A stretch of 64,000 nucleotides of DNA from positions 2,542,001 to 2,606,000 of the forward strand of contig CM074696.1 in the NCBI GenBank assembly GCA_037367355.1. Direction: 5' to 3'. This DNA is from Neoscytalidium dimidiatum (Eukaryota; Ascomycota; Dothideomycetes; Botryosphaeriales; Botryosphaeriaceae). Below are positions 11,001 to 21,600 of the stretch, in pieces (position 1 is the stretch's first letter; every line of letters starts with the position of its first letter). Below the pieces are notes generated by a model. It was given only the letters and a program-made list of their open reading frames with translations, was not told the origin of the DNA and ran no database searches. The position numbers and the translations under genes were made by a program.

Positions 11001-13899
11001 ATCATGTTCCGCAGACGGGGAGCACCGGCCACGATTTCATCGTGAGACGGGAGACTGGGATATCCGAACTGCACCGTGTCACGAGGAGAGGGTGCAGGAG
11101 CCTCCTCTTTCTCTGCCACTGCAGCGCCTTCGAGGACCTTCTGCTGCAGCTTCCGCTCAGCCACGAGCGCCTTACGGAGCCTACTCTCATCGAGAATGCG
11201 CTTACGTGCGCCGGTGATGGCGTGCTTGAGGTCAGGCAGGAACTGCAGTCCACCATTGAGATCAGCGTAGACGGGGGACTCCTCGCACATGCTGCGGACG
11301 GCAGGTGCCAGCAGAGCAAGGATGTTGAAGGCCATCTCAGGCGTGTTGAAGGTGATGCATCCATGTTCCTCGATCGCGGCGGCGACCATGTTATTACCGC
11401 TCATCAAGCCGGTACCGCGCGTCCATCCGATCACTGCGCCACAGACGGCCAAGTAGTCGCCCCAGTTCTCGCTGTGGAAGCGGTTGAACAGCGTCTCCAA
11501 GCCCAGCTTTGACTCGGCGTAGAGGCCATCGCCGCCGAAGGTGCCGTGGTTGGGCGAGAGCGGGAGCACGACGGTGGTCGGGTGCGTGTCCAGGCTACGC
11601 GCTTCCTTCTGCTGCTTGATCGCGCCTAGCATGCGCAGCACGTTCGTCAGCATGATGCGGTGCGCTAGTTCCGACTTGCCATCGATGCGGTCGATCTCCT
11701 GGCCCGTCTCGCTAATGGCCGCGAAGGGCACCACGAAGTCGATGTCACCGCCGTAGCTGGTATCACCGTAGATGTGTGACACCAACGCGGCAACGTCCGT
11801 CACGCTGCCCTGGTTGAATGGCAGCACTGACAACGACGATCCGCCGGCACCGTGCTCGCGGTACATGGTGCTGTAGAAGTCGGCAACCTTGGCGGCCTCG
11901 CGTGACGTCGTGACGATAACGCGAGCGCCGCCTGCAATTAACCCTCTCACTACTTCCGAACCGATGGAGCCTGGGCCTGCGCCGGTGACGAGAGCCGTCT
12001 TTCCTGCGAAGCTGAGTCCACTGGTAACTCCCTGGGCCAGAGCATCCAGGAGCTTTGTCGTTGTCGTGCTGTCGTACTTCCATGTTCCGCCCTCGTTCTT
12101 GCGCAGGTGCACATACGGAACGCGTTCTCCTGAAGCGGGGTCCACGGTTCCGTGTGCCAGGAGCTCTGGATATGTTGCACACTCAGTCTTCCGTGGCACT
12201 TCCTCGTAATGGATGATGCCGTCTTCGTCCACGGTAGTTTTGGGTGCGATGGGCTTCGCCGTATACTTGAATACCGCAGCGGACGACGGCGCCTCCCTTA
12301 CAGCGGCGAGCAGCTTCTGGGCCACGGTCGCGCTCATATCATCCGGCGCAACCTGCTCTGCCTTAGCAAAGAAGTTTGCAATAGTCGTGCACGTGGCGTC
12401 CCAGCGGTTGAGGATATGGTGCATCTTCTTCGGATCCTGCAGGTCCTCCCGGCTGTACAGCAGCTCGAGCAAGTCCTGACGCACCCAGTTCCAGGCCGAG
12501 CCATACCGGCGCTCCTTGGCCGCGTCGAACGCCGGCTGGATGCCGTTCCAAAACGCGTCGTCGAACTCATCGCCCCACCGTTGCAGCCGGGCAGAGAGAG
12601 CCTCTCGAACCTCTTCAAGCTCATCGAGCTGGGCGCGCGACGCTTCCCCCGACCCCATGCCCAGCTGTGACGAGAGCAGCTCGTACTGCCGTCGCAGGTA
12701 CTCCTCCTGCTTCGCCGTGATGTGGCCCAGGCTGGCGGCATCGATGACAGCCGCGTGCTGCTGCGCCGCGCCCGCGCCGCCCTGTCCGCCTGGCGTTAGA
12801 CAAATCCTGGCAAAGGCACCATACCGCTTGACCACGCCGTCGATAAACTCCTTGGCGGCTTCGACCGATGACAGGCGCTGTGCTGGCTCCATGGTTACCG
12901 CGAACCCCAGCACGGCCAGCTGACGCTGTGGGCCTAGCCCCCAGTGCGCCTCGAGGTGCTGCCGGACTGCACCCGCATTGTTGAAGCCCGCGGGCATCTT
13001 AGCAGACATCAGGCGCGCTACCAGAGCCGCCAGCTGCTTCCCGTGTCCGCCGGAGAAGCCGCCTTCGACCGCGGACGCGATGGCTGAGGCCGACAGGTCT
13101 TCGCAGCCATCTGGGACGGAGCCGAACTCGGCGCCCAGATCACCAACGAGTTCGTTTTGGAGGGTAGATTTGCCTGTGGGTAGGAATTAGCGATGGGGAG
13201 GAAGGTGTGAGACGGAGTGGGGCGGTTTGCTTGCCTGCACAGAGATCGCGGATGGACTTCTCCAGAGGTAGCTCGTCGAAGGCCTTTTTCAGTTTCTGCG
13301 CGCTAAGAGCCACGACTACGTCAAGAGCGCTGAGGGGGGCATCTTCGACAGACGCTGCAGGCCCTGCTGCTGCGGCTGGTGCAGGAGCTGGAGCAGGCGC
13401 CGACGCCGGTGCTGCAGTAGGAGCAGGAGTAGGAGCAGACGCGGCGGCGGGGACTTCTTTCTGGGGGGCAGCTGGTTCTGGTGCTGCCCCGGTTTCGTAC
13501 TCGTAGTATATCTTGCCTGCATCATCGGCTGATGATAAGAACGTGCAGTCTTTAGAGGTCAACGCATCTCGTGCCGATAGCTTCTTCTTGTATGTCTTTT
13601 GCGCCATGGTCGCCAGCACCTTGGATGGTCCGACCTCGACTATCCGCCGCACGTTGGCTTCCTGAAGGAGTTCATCCTGCGTCTCGATCCTGATTCGTAG
13701 TTAGCTGAGAAATCCTTGCCAAGGGAAATGGTCATCATCTTCTCACGTACCATCTTACTGGATGAGCAAACTGGTACCTGCATAACAGTAAGCTGTGGTC
13801 TTTCGATGCCTGCACATACACATGCGGGACTCACGCTAGAAGCTCAACGAGCAATGTTCTCGCAAGCTCTCGCTCTGTGGCGCTTTTTGTGCTTGCCAT
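8046..13899 (-). CDS. Fatty acid synthase subunit alpha (cluster copy)
   Basis: Seven exons, complement of 13835-13899, 13751-13777, 13235-13689, 10862-13173, 9791-10801, 8263-9717 and 8046-8201, give 1826 residues, the normal length for fungal FAS alpha. Order: N-terminal piece completing the transferase fold (ELLAYQF, WIETQ), Ala/Pro linker, ACP with the phosphopantetheine serine at about S185 (AGKSTLQNE), ketoreductase with a Rossmann motif near 575 (ALVTGAGPGSIGS), ketosynthase with C1200 (GTCATAIES) and histidines near 1433 and 1472, and a phosphopantetheinyl transferase from about 1690 (GIDVES, WAAKEAVFKSL). With FAS beta it would form a cytosolic megasynthase making the acyl starter. 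The KS gate reads VGTGGGS, with glycine (about G1146) where fungal FAS usually has methionine. The intron 13174-13234 has a GC donor. It is divergent from the citrate synthase, sharing a promoter with a TCGN5CGR site. Confidence 0.95.
13174..13234 (-). other. GC-AG intron in FAS alpha
   Basis: The exon ends ..TGTGCAG and the intron starts GCAAGC and ends CACAG. Only this junction restores the ACP reading (DLCAG-KSTLQNE) in frame. GC-AG introns are a known minor class, and the junction lies two codons before the phosphopantetheine serine. Confidence 0.8.
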
Positions 13900-14421
13900 G
13901 TTCAATGAAGAAGGGCGGCAGCTCTCGTATGGAAGGGACTTTCCCAATAAAAGTCAGTTCGCTGTACAGAAAGTGAGTGGTGTTCAGGGCGCTCCATCTA
14001 CTTTAGGCTATTTTTGAGGTTCCAAGAGGCAGCTTGGATCGAGAACGAAAGGTATCCTCGCTTACTGCAGGGCGTAGCGGCTGAGGTTGAACAAAAGACA
14101 CAAGTGAATATTTACGGCCTCATATGCAACACAAGCTGGCTCAATAGCCCGTTGGCAAACTGTTGCAATACAAACATTCGATTGACAATGTATCCTCTTT
14201 TTGTCTAGTGCTGAATTTCCGCTTGCCCGATTGCTGACTCGGGGTTCGGCGGCCGGCTGCCGCATTCCGCGTCCGGAGCCCGGCTGCCTGACACCGGCAC
14301 GCGCGGTCCTGTCGCCCGGCGAAAGACTTCATTGGCGAGTTTGGCTCATTTGAATATGAGACAAGTCCAGTGCTCAAGGCCTCAATCAGCTCCAGTGAAG
14401 ACGAACACGAAGGGGAAAAAA
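13900..14421. promoter_or_regulatory. Divergent FAS alpha / citrate synthase promoter
   Basis: This 522-base gap separates the ATGs of two divergent pathway genes, so both are probably driven from it. It carries the TCGN5CGR site at 14246-14256 inside a GC-rich stretch (about 14225-14320). Start ATG 14422 is preceded by an A-rich leader with adenine at -3. Confidence 0.7.
14246..14256 (+). promoter_or_regulatory. TCG-N5-CGR motif (FAS alpha/citrate synthase)
   Basis: Sequence TCGGCGGCCGG. It matches the cluster motif TCGG-N3-CCGA except for the last base, where G is allowed in the AflR consensus. Confidence 0.65.
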
Positions 14422-16013
14422 ATGGCCACTGTCACTGTCACTGCACCCACCAACGGGCACGGGTCCGAGGACTCGCTTACCGTTACTGATAACAGGACGG
14501 GGCAGACGTTCACCTTCCCCATTATACATAATGCTGTCAATGCGGCCGAGTTCAAGAAGATCAAAACGCCGGAGGACCCTGATAACATCGCCGACCAGAA
14601 TGAGCAGGGTTTGAGGATGTTCGACCCGGGTTTCGGAAATACCTGCGTTAGTGAGAGCAAGCTCACCTTCGTGTGAGTAGACTGTTGACCCTTGCACGGA
14701 CTGCACTCTAACAATCCCCATCCTGTAGCGATGGTCTGAAGGGCATCGTCCAATACCGAGGCTACGACCTCAGCGACCTCGTCAACGCCAAGAAGGGATT
14801 CGTGGACACGGCGTATCTCCTCTGGTTCGGCAAGCTGCCGTCCCTGGCCGAGAAGCAGGAGTTGCAGGGCAAACTCAACGCCGTGCCGCTCATCGACGAC
14901 CATGTCTTCAACGTGATCCGAGCCATGCCGTACGTCCCAGCTCTTTGACCAACCCTTGCACGTCCCCGCTGACGACCAATCAGCAAGAATGGCTCGCCCC
15001 TGGGCACGATCATCGCCGGCCTCATGGCGCTCCAGTCAACACAGATGGACCTGATCCCCGCGCACGCAGCCGCAAACCTCTACCTGGGCAACGCCGAGCT
15101 CGTCGACTCGCAAGTCATCCACGTGATGCAGAGCCTGGCCCAGATCATCGCCGCAGCCTACTGCCACCAAACGGGCCGCGCCTTCACGCCGCCGCGCAGC
15201 GACCTCTCCTTCGTCGCCAACGCGCTGCTGATGATGGGCCACGTGGAGCCGTCCACGGGCCTGCCCAACCCGCGCTACGTCGACTACTTCGAGCGGCTGT
15301 GGCTGCTGATCGCGGACCACGAGATGACGTGCTCGACGGCGGCGATGCTGCAGACCGCGTCGGCGCTGCCGGACGCGCTGTCCTGCCTCGCGTCCGCCAT
15401 CTCGGCGCTCTACGGCCCCTTGCACGGCGGCGCCATCGAGGTCGCGTACAAGCACATCCGCGACATCGGCTCGGTCGAAAACATCCCCGCCAAGATCGCC
15501 CGCGTCAAGGCCGGGAAGGAGCGCCTGTACGGCTACGGCCACCGCCTGTACCGCGTGCCGGATCCGCGGTACGCGCACATCAAGGCGGTGCTTGAGGAGC
15601 TGACGGCTGAGATCGAGGGCGATCCGCTGCTCAAGGTTGCGTTTGAGTTGAACCGCGTCGCGATGGACGATGAGTACTTCGTGTCGAGAAAGCTGCGGCC
15701 GAATGCGGATTTGTTCGCCGCGTTGGCGTACAATGCGATGTGAGTTGGAACTCCGGAGACATTAATGGCGGAATTGGACGTTGGTTGACCGCGAAACTAG
15801 GGGCTTTGAGCCGGAGTGGATTCTTCCCATCTCGTTGATATCAAGGGCGCAGGGCTTGCTGGCGCACTGGAAGGAAGCAATGTGTAAGTATCCCCACCGC
15901 TTGTTGCTCAGCTGGATCAGAAGGTTGACTTTGGACTTTGAAAAGCTGGCACTGCTCGTATCTGGCGACCAGGCCAGATTTATACCGGAGACCTCAATAA
16001 AAAGGTAGAGTAA
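14422..16013 (+). CDS. Citrate synthase family, alkylcitrate synthase
   Basis: Five exons, 14422-14672, 14729-14929, 14984-15739, 15801-15883 and 15946-16013, give 452 residues. The catalytic triad of citrate synthases is complete: H298 (YGPLHGG), H337 (GYGHRLY) and D393 (NADLFAAL). The C-terminus reads IWRPGQIYTGDL as in methylcitrate/citrate synthases. There is no obvious mitochondrial presequence and no peroxisomal SKL end, unlike primary-metabolism copies. In known alkylcitrate pathways such an enzyme condenses an acyl-CoA (or acyl-ACP) with oxaloacetate. Sitting between FAS alpha and FAS beta, it most likely uses the FAS product, giving an alkylcitrate. Start 14422 is preferred over in-frame 14332 because it has an A-rich leader and begins the conserved part more closely. 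The alternative, a housekeeping methylcitrate synthase, is unlikely given the context. Confidence 0.92.
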
Positions 16014-16782
16014 CGAATTAATCATGCTGGAGATGGTGGGTGGAACTGAGACCGGTGGGAAGACCGGAAAGAGCTTCTGTTCTGTTTTCGTTTTGCTTTT
16101 TGCCTCGGTAAATTTCCCCGCAATCCAATGGAGAAGAATCCTCGCAAAGAAACAAGGGAGCACCGGTGAAGTGCTGATTGATCGAAAATGCAAGTTGCGT
16201 GTATGAGTATCGACCGATTCCTTAGTCTCACCGACCTTGATTGTTGAATGTGCATCTGCATAAACCTTCAGATGCACAGACGCAGGCATGCGGAATAATC
16301 GCACGCGGACAATAGCGTCAACCGCACATACACCGCACACTCGGAGGATTCCAGAATCGGGCTTTTCTCATGTAGATGTGGCCTTGGGACTGGAGGTTGC
16401 ATTCCGGCGCTTTCAGATAGAGTGTCTTTGAAAAGAAAAAGGAAGGGACAACTCCGCTCCCTGCCTTACTCCAATCTCACCCAGCCGGGGGAAAGAAAAT
16501 CCGCGAGCGCAACCCGCTTCCTTTCTTTGCCCCGTCTTCCCCTCTTTCAACTCTCCGCAGAACCATTCAACGTCGTCCACATTTGCGGCAAATCTTTCCA
16601 AGTGAACTCGTGGCGCAATGACTTTGTCTGTTGTCAATACCACATATATTCAAGGCTGTATCATGCCTCACTCAATCACATAGCAAACTTTCTCGCTAAG
16701 GACACGAAAAATACACAGAATGCCTACGAATCCCAGGAAAAAAAAAAAAAGCTTGTAATTTTCGTTGGCGCAATTAGCAACT
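16014..16782. other. Convergent 3' gap
   Basis: This gap between the 3' ends of the citrate synthase and the PrpD-type dehydratase holds both 3' UTRs and a 12-base A run near 16740. I see no gene in it. Confidence 0.6.
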
Positions 16783-18310
16783 CTAAAGAGCAAAGAGATC
16801 CAGGAAGTCATTGACGGGAGTCTTAAACAGTTTGGCATCATCCTGTGCTAGGCCCAACACGGCATCCACCTTCTCCTGTGGCAGCTTCAACGCCAGATTC
16901 CTCCTCGCCTTCTCGTACACGGCCGCAATCGATTCGGGCCTGCGGAAGTGTCCCAATGGATACTCAACCACGACCTCATCCAGCTCAGTTCCGTCCTTCA
17001 TCGTCACCTTCAGCGCGTTCGACACGCTCCTGATCTCCGGATTGTGATAATCCGCCGTGAACTGCTTATCCTCGCGCATCGTCGTCCGCGAACGCAGCTC
17101 CTCAACTCTGGGGTCCTTTGCCCACGGCGACCCATCCTGGTAATCCTCGGTCTCGATCTGCGCGCCCTTAAGCAGCACGACCGCCACCATGTACTTCAAG
17201 CAATGATCGCGATCGGCCGGATTATGCAGCGGGCCGTCCTTGTTGATGATGATCATGCCGGCCTCCTGCGTGCGCGCCTCGATCTTCGCGATGTCCTCCG
17301 CGCGCAGGCCCCTCGCCCGCAGCGTGTCTGCGATCTGCAGCGCCGCCTCGACGGCCGTCATGCCGTGGCCCTCGGCCGTGTTGACCTTGAACAGCACCGT
17401 CTCGGCCACCCAGCTGCCGAACGGGCGCCCCAGCTCCAGCGGCTGCCCCTTGAACAGCACGTCCAGGAAGCCCCACCGCTGGGCGCTCAGCGCGGTGCGC
17501 AGCCCGGGCTGTCCCGCGCGCCCGAGCAGTGCCAGGTGCACGGCGCGCATGCACGCGTCGCCCGCCGCCCAGCCTTTGCGGGGCCCGGTGTTGGGCGCTT
17601 GGCGGTAGGCGCGCAGAGGGTGGCCATCGACCCAGGCGTGCGAGACGGCGCTGAGGGCCTGATCGCGCGGCAGGCCGATCAGCCACGACACGACGGCGGT
17701 GGAGGCGACTTTGACGAGGATGGTGTGGTCGAGGCCGACTTTGTTGAAGGCGTTCTTGATCTGGAAGACGCCTTGGATCTCGTAGGCTTTGATCAGCGCG
17801 ATGATGACGTCCCGCACGGTCAGGGCGAGGCCCTGGCTGCGGGCGAAGATGGAGGATGCGGCGAGGATGGCGCCGAGGTTGTCTGTGTGTTCGCGCGTAC
17901 TGTCAGCTGGCTGCTGGAAAGTGCGGGTTGAACCGCTGGGGACGTGGCGGGGGCGTACCTGAGGGGTGCCCCCACTCTGCGCCGGGGAAGGCGTCATTGT
18001 GGTCGAGGTAGCGGATCGAGGCGCCCATGTCGAAGGCACCCTTGAAGATGTCCAGCTGGAACGAGGTGCCTGGCAGCTTGAAGCCATCGGGTATTGCCTT
18101 AGGGCTGCCAACTGGTGGGCCAACTAGGCGGGCCAGCTCGGCGCTGGTGGCGAGGCCCTCGATGGCGCAGCCCAGGGCATCGATCAGCGTGGCTTTGGCG
18201 CGCGCCCAGGCGGCGGGGCTATCTGGCGTGTAATCGTAGGCATAGTCGACGATTGTTGTTATGATCGAATCGTACGGCTTCGCCGAGTTGTCGTCGCCAG
18301 CGGGCGCCAT
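16783..18310 (-). CDS. 2-methylcitrate dehydratase-type (PrpD) alkylcitrate dehydratase
   Basis: Two exons, complement of 17959-18310 and 16783-17882, give 483 residues, a full-length MmgE/PrpD protein. The ATG at 18310 (GCCATGG) is the first in frame. The PrpD signature DHNDAFPG...GHPSDNLGA lies at about 103-121, with the intron falling inside the GHPS-DNLG segment. Further typical segments are VDGHPLRAYR and YPLGHFRRP. PrpD enzymes dehydrate 2-methylcitrate to methylaconitate. Here the substrate is probably the alkylcitrate made next door, giving an alkylaconitate. The gene is divergent from FAS beta across 346 bases that contain a TCGGCGGCCGA site. The other PrpD-family gene (30926-32855) has decarboxylase-type motifs, so the two are probably not redundant. 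Confidence 0.9.
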
Positions 18311-18656
18311 GGCGGAAAGCAGCAGCGGTGAGGAAAAGCGGGCGCGGTCCAAAGGAAAGAGCTGAGGCGACGCATGCTGACAGGCATAAAAGAATGGGAT
18401 ACGGAACGCGACGCGGGCATAGAGCGAGCTGTTGTCGGGCAGCGGGCGCGTGCTCGGGTCTCGGCGGCCGAGCGCGGAGGAAGTGGTCGGACTGTTGTGA
18501 AGTTGTTTGCGTGCTCAGCGGAGCTTGGCCGCCGCTACGGCACCGCAGCGTCGCTGCTTCGGCCCGTTGCGCTTTTTCAGGACTGGAATATGTAGGTACC
18601 CTCTGCCCGGCCCGATCCGGTAGTCACGGTCTGTCTGCAACATCTGGGTAGGCATC
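18311..18656. promoter_or_regulatory. Divergent dehydratase / FAS beta promoter
   Basis: A 346-base gap between two divergent ATGs with one perfect cluster motif at 18461-18471, about 150 bases from the dehydratase start and about 185 from the FAS beta start. Confidence 0.7.
18461..18471 (+). promoter_or_regulatory. TCGG-N3-CCGA motif (dehydratase/FAS beta)
   Basis: Sequence TCGGCGGCCGA, a perfect TCG-N5-CGA site roughly central between two divergent pathway genes. Confidence 0.75.
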
Positions 18657-21600
18657 ATGGCGGCTGCTACCCTTTCCTCCACCACTTTGAGTGCACCCCT
18701 CACTCTCACTTTCGCAGGTGCCAGTTGCACCTTAGACATCAACACGGCACAGCCGGCTTCTCTAAACAGCCACCGTGACGCTTTTTCCGCCACTCTCGAT
18801 GGCGATGACACGCCGCCCTCCTCTCCAGCCGAGCTGGCCCTTCGTTTCATCACATATCTCGATTCCGTCGACGCAGCAACACCTGCACTCGATACCGTTC
18901 TGAGCGCCTTCGAAACGCAGTTTCTTGACACCACAGATATCCACACTCTTGCTCTCTCATCGTCCAGCAGCGTCCAGACAGGCCGCGAGCTCCTCCGCGG
19001 CTATTACGATGCCGTCTCGCGCTGCTCCAGACAGCCCGCGCCAGTTCCCAGCGCCCTTCTACAGGCCGCCAGCTCCGGCAAGGCAAACCCATACCTCATC
19101 TTCGGCGGCCAAGGCGCCGCAAACTCCGCCTGTTTCCAAGAGCTACGCAGCCTTGTCTCGACATATTCGCCCCTCCTCACCCGCCTCCTCTCCACTGTCT
19201 TCCCCGAACTCTCATCGCTATCCCGCGATCCCGCGACGCACGGCTTCTACGCCGGACGCGAGCTCGACCTGGACGCGTGGCTGGCCGACCCCTCCGCTGT
19301 ACCGGACGCCGACTTCCTAGCTAGTGCGGCCGTCAGCTTCCCGATTATCGGGCTCGTCGGGCTGGCACACTACTGCATCACGTGCCAGGTACTCGGCAAG
19401 ACGCCTGGAGAGCTTCGGGCGCTGCTGCGTGGTGTGACGGGCCACTCACAGGGGCTGGTGGTCGCAGCGGCTGTCGCGCAGTGCGGCACCTGGGACGAGT
19501 TCTACACCGCGGCGCGCGACGCTGTCCGCCTGCTGTTCTGGACCGGCTTCGAGAGCCACGCCGCGGCGCCGCGGTCATCGTTATCGAGCTCCGACATCAA
19601 GGACAGCGTGGAGCACGGCGAAGGACGGCCGGGGCTGATGCTGAGCGTGCGCGGCCTGCGGAAGGCCGAGGTGCTGAAGCTGGTGGATCGGTGCAACGCG
19701 CAGCTGCCGGAGGACGCGCGCGTCTACGTGGCGCTGCAGAATACCCAGGAGAACTTCACGCTTGCCGGGCCGGCGCGCTCGCTCAGGGGCGTCTGCTTGC
19801 ATGTGAGGACTATCCAGGCGCCGGAGGGAGTCGATCAGTCCCGCGTGCCGTTCAGGAAGCGCAAGAAGGCTATCAGGGCCTCCTTCCTGCCCATCAGCGC
19901 GCCGTTCCACAGCCCGTATCTTACTGGTGCGGCAGCCAAGATCAAAGAACGCACGGCGTCCTGCGGCTTCTCGACAGACAGCATGGCCCTGCCGGTGCAC
20001 CACACGAAGGACGGGCAGGATCTCCGGAAGGTTTCTGGTAGTACCGCCGCGGAGATCCTTATCGATGCCGTTACTCGCGACTTCGTGGATTGGCCAGCGG
20101 CGCTTGAACTTCCTGGTGCATCACATATCGTCATGCTGGCCAGTGGAAGGCTGGGGGACGTGGTGGACATGGTCAAGCAAGGCGAGGGTGTCATCGTGCT
20201 CAACGCCGCCACCTTGGCTGCACCGGATCCAACTCAGTTGACCAAGGTAGACCTGTTCGCCTCCTCTCTTCCCGCAGAGAAGCTGCACGTCCTGTCGTGG
20301 AGTGAGCAGTACCGGCCGCGGCTGGTCAAGTCGGAGGCGGGTGAGGTGCAGCTCGACACCAAGCTCAGCCGGGTGCTGGGAGCGCCGCCAGTCTTCACGG
20401 CCGGCATGACACCGACGAAAGTGCACTGGGACTTCGTTGCGGCGGTCATGAATGCAGGCTACCATATTGAGCTGGCGGGCGGCGGCTACTTTAGCCCGAA
20501 AGCCATGGGAGAAGCAGTCGAGAAGGTGGCGCAGGCGGTGCCCGGCGGGCGTGGCATCACGGTCAACCTGATCTACGCCAGCCCGGAAGCCATGCGGTGG
20601 CAGATCACCCTGCTAGGCGACCTGCAGCGCAGAGGGGTGCCCGTCGACGGGCTGACCATCGGCGCCGGCGTGCCCTCGCCGGACATCGCGTCCGGCTACA
20701 TCACCAGCCTGGGCCTCAAGCACATCGGCTTCAAGCCCGGGTCCCTCGACGCGATAAGGGCAACGCTCGACATCGCCGACGCGCACCCGCGCTTCCCCGT
20801 TATCCTGCAGTGGACGGGCGGCCGTGGCGGCGGCCACCACTCCTACGAGGACTTCCACGAGCCCATCCTCGAGCTGTACGCCGAGATCCGGCGGCGCAGC
20901 AACGTCGTGCTCGTCGCGGGCAGCGGCTTCGGCGATGCGGAGGGCACGTTTCCGTACCTGACCGGCGAGTGGGCGCGCGCGTACGGCCGCGCCGCGATGC
21001 CGTTCGACGGCGTGCTGCTGGGCAGCCGCATGATGGTGGCGCGGGAGGCGCACACGTCCCCGGAGAGCCGCGCGCTGATCGTGCAGGCGGCAGGCCTGGA
21101 GAACGAGGCCGATTGGGACCGCACGTACGAGCGCCCCGCGGGCGGCGTGCTCACGGTGCAGTCGGAGATGGGCCAGCCCATCCACAAGCTGGCCACCCGC
21201 GGCGTGCAGCTGTGGGCCGAGCTCGACAAGACCGTCTTCAGCCTGCCGCGCGCCCAGCGCCCCGCGGCCCTGGCCAAGATGCGGGACTCGCTCATCGCCC
21301 GCTTGAACGCCGATTTCGCGAAGCCCTGGTTCGGTGTCGATGCTGCTGGGGCTCCCGCTGACCTCGCGGACATGACGTACGCGCAGACGGTGCAGCGGCT
21401 GGTGCAGCTCACGTACCTCCCGCACCGCTCTGCCTTCATCGACCCGTCGTACGCGGCGCTCGTGCGCGACGTCGCCCAGCGTGCGCTCGATAGGCTGCAT
21501 CCCGGGTCCGCTGCTGCTGCAGGTGCGGTCCCCCTGAGCAACGATACGGCGGCGCTAGTCACCATGGCGAACACCTTCGCCGCCGTGTGCCCCGGCGCGG

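Noticed and set aside
14332..14421. Upstream start for the citrate synthase
   Set aside because: In frame, but it would add 30 residues without organelle-targeting features. ATG 14422 has the better context.
16948..17931. 327-codon plus-strand frame in the dehydratase gene
   Set aside because: The minus-strand PrpD gene explains this stretch; the plus frame is Arg/His-rich without family features.
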